From Amblyomma americanum (lineage: Eukaryota; Arthropoda; Arachnida; Ixodida; Ixodidae), in the NCBI RefSeq assembly GCF_052857255.1, contig NW_027526501.1, positions 868,001-932,000 on the forward strand: a stretch of 64,000 bases of DNA. The letters are read 5' to 3'. The translations under genes were made by a program, and so were the position numbers. This document shows positions 53,547 through 64,000 of this stretch, in pieces (position 1 is the stretch's first letter; each line of letters opens with the position of its first letter). The notes under the pieces were generated by a model. It did no database searches, was not told the origin of the DNA, and was given only the letters and a program-made list of their open reading frames with translations.

Positions 53547-53588
53547 CGGAGTGACACATTTTGTTAGTTTTTTTTTGACGGACTACTT

Positions 53589-53634
53589 CCGTACCTTTGG
53601 CTGTGTAGACAGCTATGTATGAAACGGAGTATAG
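53589..53634 (-). repeat. Inner element, right terminal inverted repeat
   Basis: On the minus strand it starts CTATACTCCGTTTCAT and ends CCAAAGGTACGG. It includes the shared core TAGCTGTCTAC. Confidence 0.8.
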
Positions 53635-53637
53635 GAT
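53635..53637. repeat. Target-site duplication GAT of the inner element, right
   Basis: GAT immediately after the right inverted end, followed by CACGTG of the outer element. Confidence 0.6.
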
Positions 53638-53960
53638 CACGTGCTGTTCTTTGCCGAGTAAAGTTCCATGTGCAAATAATTGTCACACTTTTTTTCGCTT
53701 TCTAACTTTCATACTAATCTATTATTTTGGGGTAAACGAAACTGAAAGATATATCAGTTTCTAGGCGTCTTAATGTGACGTAGTTGGGTAGTACTTCTGT
53801 CAGCCGCCGGGGCCGCATGGTCGTTTCACGAGCGCAAAAAGGCAACGATTTCCAACGGGCTTTATTAAATGCAGACTCAATATTGCGCTGAAATATTTCG
53901 GAATCGGCATGTACAATATTTATTGAATCAATGTAAATTACAACCGGGCGGCTTCATTTT
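53638..53960. other. Right arm of the outer element, non-coding
   Basis: Begins with CACGTG and continues to the right inverted end. I see no gene. AATAAA occurs on the minus strand near 53920, which could be a polyadenylation signal remnant, though it is a common hexamer. Confidence 0.45.
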
Positions 53961-53975
53961 CTTTTCACAACCCCT
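53961..53975 (-). repeat. Outer element, right terminal inverted repeat
   Basis: CTTTTCACAACCCCT on the plus strand, the inverted partner of 52205-52219. Confidence 0.75.
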
Positions 53976-53979
53976 TTAA
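53976..53979. repeat. Right target-site duplication TTAA
   Basis: Second copy of TTAA, followed directly by TACAACGAAACAAGC, the normal continuation of the satellite monomer. Confidence 0.85.
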
Positions 53980-54124
53980 TACAACGAAACAAGCTGTTTT
54001 AGACCGAAACGAGCTAAATCTCAACACATCGGTTATGCAAGTGTCCATGTGATACGCGTCAAAACTTTCTCTCTCATAACTTCGCGAAAAGCATGTATTC
54101 GTGCTAAAACAACGAAACAAGCTG

Positions 54125-57100
54125 TTTTAGACGAAACGAGTTAAATCTGAACACGTCTGTTTTACAAGTGTTCATGTGATACGCGTCAAAACTTTTTGTC
54201 TTATAACAGCGCGAAAAGCATGTATTCGTGTTTAATACAACGAAACAAGCTGTTTTACACCAAAACGAGCTAGATATGAACACATCGGTTTTACAAGTGA
54301 CCGTGTGATAGGCGTCAAAACTTTTTCTCTCATAACTGCGCGAAAAGCATGTATTCTTGCTTAATACAACGAAACAAGCTGTTTTAGACCAAAAAGATCT
54401 AGATATGAACACATCGGTTTTACAAGTGTCCCTGTGATACGCGTCAAAACTTTTTCTCTCATAACTGCGCGGAAAGGATGTATTCGTGATTAAAACAAAG
54501 AAAAAAGCTGTTTTAGACCAAAACGAGCTAAATCTGAACATCGGTTAACAAGTGTCAGTGTGATACGCGTCAAAACGTTTTCTCATAACTGCGCGAAAAG
54601 CATGTATTTGTGCTTAATACAACGAAACAAGCTGTTGTATACCGAAACGAGCTAAATATGAACACATCGGTTTTACAAGCGTCCGTGTGATACGCGTCAA
54701 TATTTTTTCTCTCATAACTGCACGAAAAGCATGTATTCGTGCTTAATACATCGAAACAAGCTATTTTAGACCGAAACCAGCTAAATCTGAACACATCGGT
54801 TTTACAAGTGTCCAGTAATACGCTTCAAAACTTTTTCTCATAACTGCGCGAAAAGCATGTATTCGTGCTTAATACAACGAAACAAGCTGTTTTAGACCGA
54901 AAAGAGCTAAATCTGAAAACATCGGTTTTACAAGTGTCCATGTGATACGCGTCAAAACTTTTTCTCATAACTGCGCGAAAAGCATTTATTCGTGCTTAAT
55001 ACAACGAAACAAGCTGTTTTACACCAAAACGAGCTCGATATGAACACATCGGTTTTACAAGTGACCGTGTGATACGCGTCAAAACTTTTTCTCTCATAAC
55101 TGCGCGAAAAGCATGTATTCGTGCTTAATACAACGAAACAAGCTGTTTTAGACCAAACGGATCTAGATATGAAGACATCGGTTTTACAAGTGTCCCTGTG
55201 ATACGCGTCAAAACTTTTTCTCTTATAACTGCGCGAAAAGCATGTATTCGTGCTTAAAACAACGACACAAGCTGTTCCAGACCGAAACAAACTAAATCTG
55301 AACATCGGTTTACAAGTGTCAGTGTGATACGCCTGAAAACGTTTTCTCATAACTGTGTGGAAAGCATGTATTCGCGCTTAATAAAACGAAACAAGCTGTT
55401 TTAGACCGAAACGAGCTAAATCTGAACACATCGGTTTTACAAGTGTCCGTGTGATACGCGTCAATATGTTTTCTCTCATAACTGCGCGAAAAGCATGTAT
55501 TCGTGCCAAAAACGACGAAACAAGTTGTTTTAGACCGAAACGAGTTAAATCTGAACACATCGGTTTTACAAGTGTCCATGTGATACGCGTCAAAACTTTT
55601 TGTCTTATAACAGCGCGAAAAGAATGTATTCGTGCTTAATACAACGAAACAAGCTGTTTTAGACCAAAACGAGCTAGATCTGAACACATCGGTTTTAAGT
55701 GTTCGTGTGATACGCGTCAAACCTTTTCCTCTCATAACTGCGCGAAAAGCATGTATTCGTGCTTAATACAACGAAACAAGTTGTTTTAGACCGAAACGAG
55801 CTAAATCTGAACAATCGGTTTTACAAGTGTTCCTGTGATACGCGTCAAAACTTTTTCTCTCATAACTGCGCGGAAAGGACGTATTCGTGATTAAAACAAA
55901 GAATCAAGCTGGTTTAGACCGAAACGAGCTAAATCTGAACATCGGTTTACAAGTGTCAGTGTGATACGTGTCAAAACGTTTTCTCATAACTGCGCGAAAA
56001 GCATGTATTTGTGCTTAATACAACGAAACAAGCTGTTTTAGACCGAAACGAGCTAAATCTGAACACATCGGTTTTACAAGTGTCCGTGTGATACTCGTCA
56101 ATATTTTTTCTCTCATAACTGCGCGAAAAGCATGTATTCGTGCCTAAAACAACGAAACAAGCTGTTTTAGACCGAAACGAGTTAAATCTGAACACATCGG
56201 TTTTACAAGTGTCCATGTGATAGGCGTCAAAACTTTTTGTCTTATAACAGCGCGAAAAGCATGTATTCGTGCTTAATACAACGAAACAAGCTGTTTTAGA
56301 TCGAAACGAGCTATATCTAAACAGATCGGTTTTGCAAGTGTCCATGTGATACGCGTCAAAACGTTTTCTCATAACTGCGCGAAAAGCATGTATTCGTGCT
56401 TAAAACAACGACACAAGCTGTTCCAGACCGAAACAAGCTAAATCTGAACATCGGTTTACAAGTGTCAGTGTGATACGCCTGAAAACGTTTTCTCATAACT
56501 GTGCGGAAAGCATGTATTCGTGCTTAATAAAACGAAACAAGCTGTTTTAGACCGAAACGAGCTAAATCTGAACACATCGGTTTTACAAGTGTCCGTGTGA
56601 TACGCGTCAATATTTTTTCTCTCATAACTGCGCGAAAAGCATGTATTCGTGCCAAAAACGACGAAACAAGTTGTTTTAGACCGAAACGAGTTAAATCTGA
56701 ACACATCGGTTTTACAAGTGTCCATGTGATACGCGTCAAAACTTTTTGTCTTATAACAGCGCGAAAAGAATGTATTCGTGCTTAATACAACGAAACAAGC
56801 TGTTTTAGACCAAAACGAGCTAGATCTGAACACATCGGTTTTAAGTGTTCGTGTGATACGCGTCAAACCTTTTCCTCTCATAACTGCGCGAAAAGCATGT
56901 ATTCGTGCTTAATACAACGAAACAAGTTGTTTTAGACCGAAACGAGCTAAATCTGAACAATCGGTTTTACAAGTGTTCCTGTGATACGCGTCAAAACTTT
57001 TTCTCTCATAACTGCGCGGAAAGGACGTATTCGTGATTAAAACAAAGAATCAAGCTGGTTTAGACCGAAACGAGCTAAATCTGAACATCGGTTTACAAGT

Positions 57101-58713
57101 GTCAGTGTGATACGCGTCAAAACGTTTTCTCATAACTGCGCGAAAAGCATGTATTTGTGCTTAATACAACGAAACAAGCTGTTTTAGACCGAAACGAGCT
57201 AAATCTGAACACATCGGTTTTACAAGTGTCCGTGTGATACTCGTCAATATTTTTTCTCTCATAACTGCGCGAAAAGCATGTATTCGTGCCTAAAACAACG
57301 AAACAAGCTGTTTTAGACCGAAACGAGTTAAATCTGAACACATCGGTTTTACAAGTGTCCATGTGTTAGGCGTCAAAACTTTTTGTCTTATAACAGCGCG
57401 AAAAGCATGTATTCGTGCTTAATACAACGAAACAAGCTGTTTTAGATCGAAACGAGCTATATCTAAACAGATCAGTTTTGCAAGTGTCCATGTGATACGC
57501 GTCAAAACGTTTTCTCATAACTGCGCGAAAAGCATGTATTCGTGCTTAATACAACGAAACAAGCTGTTTTAGACCAAAACGAGCTAGATCTGAACACATC
57601 GGTTTTACAAGTGACCGTGCGATACCCGTCAAAACTTTTTCTTTCATAACTTCGAAAAGCATGTATTCGTGCCTAATACAACGAAACACGCTGTTTTACA
57701 CCGAAAAGAGCTAAATTTAAACACATCGGTTATACGTGTCCCTGTGATACGCGTCAAAACTTTTTCTCTTAAAACTGCGCGCAAAGCATGTATCGTGCAA
57801 AATGCAACAAAACAAGCTGTTTTAACCAAAACGAGCTAAATCTGAACACATCGGTTTTACAAGTGTCCATGTGACACGCGTCAAAACTTTTTCTCATAAC
57901 AGCGCGAAAAGCATGTTTTCCTGCTTAATAGAACGAAACAAGCTGTTTTAGACCGAACCGAGCGAAATCTGAACTCATCGGTTTTACAAGTGTCTATGTG
58001 ATACCCGTCAAAACTTTTTCTCATAACTGCGCAAAAAGCATGTATTCGTGCTTAATACAACAAAACAAGCTGTTTTAGACCGAAACCAGCTAGATCTGAA
58101 CGCATCGGTTTTGTAAGTGTCCATGTGATACGCGTCAAAACTTTTTCTCTCATAACTGCGCGAAAACCATGTATTCGTGCTTAAAACAACGAAACAAGCT
58201 GTTTTAGACCGAAGCGAGTTAAATCTGAACACATCGGTTTTACAAGTGTCCATGTGATACGCGTCAAAACTTTTTGTCTCATAACTGCGCGAAAAGCATG
58301 TATTCGTGCCTAATACAACGAAACAAGCTTTTTTAGACCGAAACCAGCTAGATCTGAACACATCGGTTTTGTAAGTGTCCATGTGATACGCGTAAAAACT
58401 TTTTCTCTCATAACTGCGCGAAAAGCATGTATTCGTGCTTAAAACAACGAAACAAGCTGTTTTAGACGGAAACGAGCTAAATCTGAACTCATCGGTTTTC
58501 CAAGTGTCCATGTGATACGCGTCAAAAGTTTTTTCATAACTGCGCGAAAAGCATGTATTCGTGCTTAATACAATGAAACAAGTTGTTTTAGACCGAAACG
58601 AGCTAAATCTCAACACATCGGTTATGCAAGTGTCCATGTCATACGCGTCAAAACTTTCTCTCTCGTAACTTCGCGAAAAGCATGTATTCGTGCTAAAACA
58701 ACGAAACAAGCTG
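54125..58713. repeat. HOR-II unit, 4589 bp, with a 1146-bp tandem duplication
   Basis: The marker monomers are at 54125 and 58714. Inside it, about 55256-56401 is repeated at about 56402-57547 (offset 1146 bp, nine monomers). The copies share private changes such as GTTCCAGACCGAAACAA, CGTGCCAAAAACGACG and CGTCAAACCTTTTCC. The right part (about 57600-58500) resembles the 40.6-41.2 kb and 46.3-46.9 kb regions. Confidence 0.8.
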
Positions 58714-61644
58714 TTTTAGACGAAACGAGTTAAATCTGAACACGTCGGTTTTACAAGTGTTCATGTGATACGCGTCAAAACTTTTTGTCTTATAACAGCG
58801 CGAAAAGCATGTATTCGTGTTTAATACAACGAAACAAGCTGTTTTACACCAAAACGAGCTAGATATGAACACATCGGTTTTACAAGTGACCGTGTGATAG
58901 GCGTCAAAACTTTTTCTCTCATAACTGCGCGAAAAGCATGTATTCTTGCTTAATACAACGAAACAAGCTGTTTTAGACCAAAAGGATCTAGATATGAACA
59001 CATCGGTTTTACAAGTGTCCCTGTGATACGCGTCAAAACTTTTTCTCTTATAACTGCGCGAAAAGCATGTATTCGTGCTTAAAACAACGACATAATCTGT
59101 TTTAAACCGATATAAGCTAAACCTGAACATCGGTTTACAAGTGTCAGTGTGATACGCGTCAAAACTTTTTCTCTCATAACTGCGCGAAAAGCATCTATTC
59201 TTGCTTAAAACAACGAAACAAGCTGCTTTAGACCGAAGCGAGTGAAATCTGAACACATCGGTTTTACAAGTGTCCATGTGATACGCGTCAAAACTTTTTG
59301 TCTCATAACTGCGCGAAAAGCATGTATTCATGCTTAATACAACGAAACAAGCTGTTTTAGACCAAAACGATCTAAATCTGAACATCGGTTTACAAGTGTC
59401 AGTGTGATACGCGTCAAAACGTTTTCTCATAACTGCGCGAAAAGCATGTTTTTGTGCTTAATACAACGAAACAATCTGTTGTATACCGATACGAGCTAAA
59501 TATGAACACATCGGTTTTACAAGTGTCCCTGTGATACGCGTCAAAACTTTTTCTCTCATAACTGCGCGGAAAGAATGTATTCGTGATTAAAACAAAGAAA
59601 AAAGCGGTTTTAGACCAAAACGAGCTAAATCTGAACATCGGTTTACAAGTGTCAGTGTGATACGCGTCAAAACGTTTTCTCATAACTTCGCGAAAAGCAT
59701 GTATTTGTGCTTAATACAACGAAACAAGCTGTTGTATACCGAAACGAGCTAAATATGAACACATCGGTTTTACAAGCGTCCGTGTGATACGCGTCAATAT
59801 TTTTTCTCTCATAACTGCACGGAAAGCATGTATTCGTGCTTAATACATCGAAACAAGCTGTTTTAGACCGAAACCAGCTAAATCTGAACACATCGGTTTT
59901 ACAAGTGTCCATGTGATACGCGTCAAAACTTTTTCTCATAACTGCGCGAAAAGCATTTATTCGTGCTTAATACAACGAAACAAGCTGTTTTACACCAAAA
60001 CGAGCTCGATATGAACACATCGGTTTTACAAGTGACCGTGTGATACGCGTCAAAACTTTTTCTCTCATAACTGCGCGAAAAGCATGTATTCGTGCTTAAT
60101 ACAACGAAACAAGCTGTTTTGGACCGAAACGAGCTAAATCTCAACACATCGGTTATGCAAGTGTTCATGTGATACGCGTCAAAACTTTCTCTCTCATAAC
60201 TTCGCGAAAAGCATGTATTCGTGCTAAAACAACGAAACAAGCTGTTTTAGACGAAACGAGTTAAATCTGAACACGTCGGTTTTACAAGTGTTCATGTGAT
60301 ACGCGTCAAAACTTTTTGTCTTATAACAGCGCGAAAAGCATGTATTCGTGTTTAATACAACGAAACAAGCTGTTTTACACCAAAACGAGCTAGATATGAA
60401 CACATCGGTTTTACAAGTGTCCATGTGATACGCGTCAAAACTTTTTGTCTCATAACTGCGCGAAAAGCATGTATTCATGCTTAATACAACGAAACAAGCT
60501 GTTTTAGACCAAAACGATCTAAATCTGAACATCGGTTTACAAGTGTCAGTGTGATACGCGTCAAAACGTTTTCTCATAACTGCGCGAAAAGCATGTTTTT
60601 GTGCTTAATACAACGAAACAAGCTGTTGTATACCGATACGAGCTAAATATGAACACATCGGTTTTACAAGTGTCCCTCTGATACGCGTCAAAACTTTTTC
60701 TCTCATAACTGCGCGGAAAGAATGTATTCGTGATTAAAACAAAGAAAAAAGCTGTTTTAGACCAAAACGAGCTAAATCTGAACATCGGTTTACAAGTGTC
60801 AGTGTGATACGCGTCAAAACGTTTTCTCATAACTGCGCGAAAAGCATGTATTTGTGCTTAATACAACGAAACAAGCTGTTGTATACCGAAACGAGCTAAA
60901 TATGAACACATCGGTTTTACAAGCGTCCGTGTGATACGCGTCAATATTTTTTCTCTCATAACTGCACGGAAAGCATGTATTCGTGCTTAATACATCGAAA
61001 CAAGCTGTTTTAGACCGAAACCAGCTAAATCTGAACACATCGGTTTTACAAGTGTCCATGTGATACGCGTCAAAACTTTTTCTCATAACTGCGCGAAAAG
61101 CATTTATTCGTGCTTAATACAACGAAACAAGCTGTTTTACACCAAAACGAGCTCGATATGAACACATCGGTTTTACAAGTGTCCATGTGATACGCGTCAA
61201 AACTTTTTGTCTCATAACTGCGCGAAAAGCATGTATTCGTGCTTAATACAACGAAACAAGCTTTTTTAGACCGAAACCAGCTAGATCTGAACACATCGGT
61301 TTTGTAAGTGTCCATGTGATACGCGTAAAAACTTTTTCCCTCATAACTGCGCGGAAAGGATGTATTCGTGATTAAAACAAAGAAAAAAGCTGTTTTAGAC
61401 CAAAACGAGCTAAATCTGAACATCGGTTTACAAGTGTCAGTGTGATACGCGTCAAAACGTTTTCTCATAACTTCGCGAAAAGCATGTATTCGTGCTTAAT
61501 ACAACGAAACAAGCTGTTTTAGACCGAAACGAGCTAAATCTCAACACATCGGTTATGCAAGTGTCCATGTGATACGCGTCAAAACTTTCTCTCTCATAAC
61601 TTCGCGAAAAGCGTGTATTCGTGCTAAAACAACGAAACAAGCTG
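58714..61644. repeat. Two short HOR-II units, 1531 bp and 1400 bp
   Basis: The marker monomers are at 58714, 60245 and 61645, about 12 and 11 monomers apart. They reuse the same monomer series as the 2032-bp unit with different internal deletions. The stretch 59940-60200 contains the uninterrupted counterpart of the insertion site at 52201. Confidence 0.78.
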
Positions 61645-64000
61645 TTTTAGACGAAACGAGTTAAATCTGAACACGTCGGTTTTACAAGTGTTCATGTGAT
61701 ACGCGTCAAAACTTTTTGTCTTATAACAGCGCGAAAAGCATGTATTCGTGTTTAATACAACGAAACAAGCTGTTTTACACCAAAACGAGCTAGATATGAA
61801 CACATCGGTTTTACAAGTGACCGTGTGATAGGCGTCAAAACTTTTTCTCTCATAACTGCGCGAAAAGCATGTATTCTTGCTTAATACAACGAAACAAGCT
61901 GTTTTAGACCAAAAGGATCTAGATATGAACACATCGGTTTTACAAGTGTCCTTGTGATACGCGTCAAAACTTTTTCTCTTATAACTGCGCGAAAAGCATG
62001 TATTCTTGCTTAAAACAACGACACAATCTGTTTTAGATCTAATTAAGCTAAATCTGAACATCGGTTTACAAGTGTCAGTGTGATACGCGTCAAAACGTTT
62101 TCTCATAACTGCGCGAAAAGCATGTATTCGTGCTTAATAGAACGAAACAAGCTGTTTAGGACCGAAACGAGCTAAATCTGAACACATCGGTTTTACAAGT
62201 GTCCGTGTGATACGCGTCAATATTTTTTCTCTCATAACTGCGCGAAAAACATGTATTCGTGCTTAATACAACGAAACAAGCTGTTTTACACCGAAAGGAG
62301 CTAAATCTGAACACGGGTATGTGTCCCTGTGATACGCGTCAAAACTTTTTCTCTTAAAACTGCGCGCAAAGCATGTATTCGTGATTAATACAACAAAACA
62401 AGCTGTTTTAGACCGATGTGAGCTAGATATGAACACCGGTTTTACAAGTGTCCGTCTGATACGCGTCAAAACTTTTTCTCTCATAACTGCGCGAAAAGCA
62501 TGTATTCTTGCTTAAAACAACGAAACAAGCTGCTTTAGACCGAAGCGAGTGAAATCTGAACACATCGGTTTTACAAGTGTCCATGTGATACGCGTCAAAA
62601 CTTTTTGTCTCATAACTGCGCGAAAAGCATGTATTCATGCCTAATACAACGAAACAAGCTGTTTTAGACCAAAACGACCTAAATCTGAACATCGGTTTAC
62701 AAGTGTCAGTGTGATACGCGTCAAAACGTTTTCTCATAACTGCGCGAAAAGCATGTATTTGTGTTTAATACAACGAAACAAGCTGTTGTATACCGATACG
62801 AGCTAAATATGAACACATCGGTTTTACAAGTGTCCCTGTGATACGCGTCAAAACTTTTTCCCTCATAACTGCGCGGAAAGGATGTATTCGTGATTAAAAC
62901 AAAGAAAAAAGCTGTTTTAGACCAAAGCGAGCTAAATCTGAACATCGGTTTACAAGTGTCAGTGTGATACGCGTCAAAACGTTTTCTCATAACTTCGCGA
63001 AAAGCATGTATTTGTGCTTAATACAACGAAACAAGCTGTTGTATACCGAAACGAGCTAAATATGAACACATCGGTTTTACAAGCGTCCGTGTGATACGCG
63101 TCAATATTTTTTCTCTCATAACTGCACGAAAAGCATGTATTCGTGCTTAATACATCGAAACAAGCTGTTTTAGACCGAAACCAGCTAAATCTGAACACAT
63201 CGGTTTTACAAGTGTCCATGTGATACGCGTCAAAACTTTTTCTCATAACTGCGCGAAAAGCATTTATTCGTGCTTAATACAACGAAACAAGCTGTTTTAC
63301 ACCAAAACGAGCTCGATATGAACACATCGGTTTTACAAGTGACCGTGTGATACGCGTCAAAACTTTTTCTCTCATAACTGCGCGAAAAGCATGTATTCGT
63401 GCTTAATACAACGTCACAAGCTGTTTCAGACCGAAACAAGCTAAATCTGAACATCGGTTTACAAGTGTCAGTGTGATACGCGTCAAAACGTTTTCTCATA
63501 ACTGCGCCGAAAGCATGTATTCGTGCTTAATAGAACGAAACAAGCTGTTTTAGACCGAAACGATCTAAATCTGAACACATCGGTTTTACAAGTGTCCGTG
63601 TGTTATGTGTCAATATTTTTTCTCTCATAACTGCGCGAAAAGCATGTATTCGTGCCTAAAACAACGAAACAAGCTGTTTTAGACCGAAACGAGGTAAATC
63701 TGAACACATCGGTTTTACAAGTGTTCATGTGATACGCGTCAAACTTTTTCTCATAACTGCGCGAAAATCATGTATTCGTGCCTAATACAACGAAACAAGC
63801 TGTTTTAGACCAAAACGAGCTAAATTTGAACACATCGGTTTTAAAAGTATCCAGTTATACGCGTCAAAACTTTTTCTCATAACTGCGCGAAAAGCATGTA
63901 TTCGTGCTTAAAACAACGACACAAGCTGTTTCAGACCGAAACAAGCTAAATCTGAACATCGGTTTACAAGTGTCAGTGTGATACGCGTCAAAACGTTTTC
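61645..64000. repeat. Partial HOR-II unit, 3557-bp class
   Basis: It follows 41517-43872 at a constant offset of about 20128 bp, with few differences (for example AACGTCACAAG at 63411 for AACGACACAAG). It has the GTGTGTTATGTG variant near 63600, as expected for the 28-monomer unit. The window edge cuts it. Confidence 0.8.

Larger units (their letters stand above)
52677..53634. mobile_element. Inner DNA transposon, 958 bp, with 46-bp inverted ends
   Basis: The two ends are inverted copies 46 bp long with five mismatches (about 89% identity), beginning CTATACTCCGTTTCAT, and are bounded by GAT on both sides. Similarity between the ends may continue in patches: AGTGCGTCAAAAATAAAAA near 52757 against the inverted AGTCCGTCAAAAAAAAAC near 53573, after a gap on the left. 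It contains a short helix-turn-helix-like ORF and a tRNA-like unit but no DDE catalytic domain, so it is a deletion derivative. A 3-bp duplication is seen in PIF/Harbinger and some CMC or Academ elements; the end sequence does not let me choose between them. Confidence 0.75.
52205..53975. mobile_element. Outer non-autonomous DNA transposon with TTAA target site, split by a nested element
   Basis: The only non-satellite DNA in the window. The ends are imperfect inverted repeats (AGGGGTCGTGAAGTG at left; the reverse complement of the right end is AGGGGTTGTGAAAAG; 12 of 15 match) flanked by TTAA. Without the inner element and its 3-bp duplication it would be 810 bp. I see no transposase reading frame in its own arms, so it is probably a MITE-like, non-autonomous copy. 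From memory, TTAA duplications are known for piggyBac and Kolobok elements, and the end motif TTAAAGG followed by two purines is known from T2/Kolobok-type MITEs of frogs. If the duplication is instead TA, a Tc1/mariner relative is possible. The superfamily is therefore open; the insertion itself is well supported by the empty-site copy at 60096-60099. Confidence 0.85.
50692..54124. repeat. HOR-II unit interrupted by the transposon island
   Basis: The marker monomers are 3433 bp apart. Removing the inserted 1771 bp plus one 4-bp target duplication leaves 1658 bp, or 13 monomers. The satellite on the two sides of the island joins in correct monomer phase. The two monomer variants brought together (one with GTGACCGTGTGATACGCG, the next with ATCTCAACACATCGGTTATG) are adjacent and uninterrupted at 59960-60200, which is an empty-site copy. 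Confidence 0.85.
53980..64000. repeat. 128-bp satellite array, right part
   Basis: The same satellite resumes immediately after the inserted island, in the same orientation and at the next base of the monomer (TTAA then TACAACGAAAC). It runs to the window edge, where it is cut mid-monomer, so the array continues beyond 64000. All of it is HOR-II type. No gene or other element was seen in it. Confidence 0.97.

Noticed and set aside
58693..59430. Longest minus-strand open frame, 245 aa, and the many like it across the satellite
   Set aside because: It is the 129-bp satellite monomer read in a stop-poor frame. Frames start and stop wherever a 127-bp or otherwise shifted monomer occurs, and the DNA around them is the same tandem repeat with no gene signals.

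Overview
The window is almost entirely one eukaryotic satellite-DNA array. From base 1 to 64000 a monomer of about 127-129 bp repeats head to tail, always in the same orientation, roughly 485-490 times by division. It is interrupted once, at 52205-53975, by a 1771-bp block of unrelated DNA. The satellite holds no gene I can support. The organism is an animal; an arthropod, perhaps a tick, is my tentative guess from the style of the inserted transposon DNA and the size of the array, but nothing seen here proves it.

The monomer has these landmarks in order: TAATACAACGAAACAAG, CTGTTTTAGACCGAAACG, AGCTAAATCTGAACACATCG, GTTTTACAAGTGTCCATG, TGATACGCGTCAAAAC, a T-rich tract of variable length (TTTTTCTCTCATAAC in the full form), TGCGCGAAAAGCATG and TATTCGTGCT. 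By hand count the full form is 129 bp, about 40% G+C, with 9 CpG where about 5 are expected. The monomers are diverged variants arranged in higher-order repeats (HORs), whose spacings are near-whole multiples of about 127 bp.

Two HOR families abut. HOR-I (1-33516) has a complete unit of 5086 bp, about 40 monomers, seen at 10981-16066. Its relatives are 4448 bp (16067-20514, five monomers lost), 7917 bp (20515-28431, a 2831-bp block gained) and 5085 bp (28432-33516). The first 11 kb is a rearranged HOR-I mosaic with 2794-, 1931- and 1401-bp duplications. HOR-II (33517-64000) is built on a 2032-bp, 16-monomer unit with size variants of 1400, 1531, 1535, 1903, 2044, 3557, 4589 and 5596 bp. The switch falls exactly one HOR-I unit after 28432.

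The island at 52205-53975 is two nested DNA transposons. The outer one has TTAA (or TA) target duplication and short inverted ends starting AGGGGTYGTGAA. It was split by a 958-bp inner element with 46-bp inverted ends and a GAT duplication. The inner element carries an 88-codon helix-turn-helix-like ORF, probably the leftover N-terminus of a transposase, and a tRNA-like segment with Pol III A and B boxes on the minus strand. An intact version of the insertion site survives in a sister HOR unit at 60096-60099, so the event can be reconstructed.
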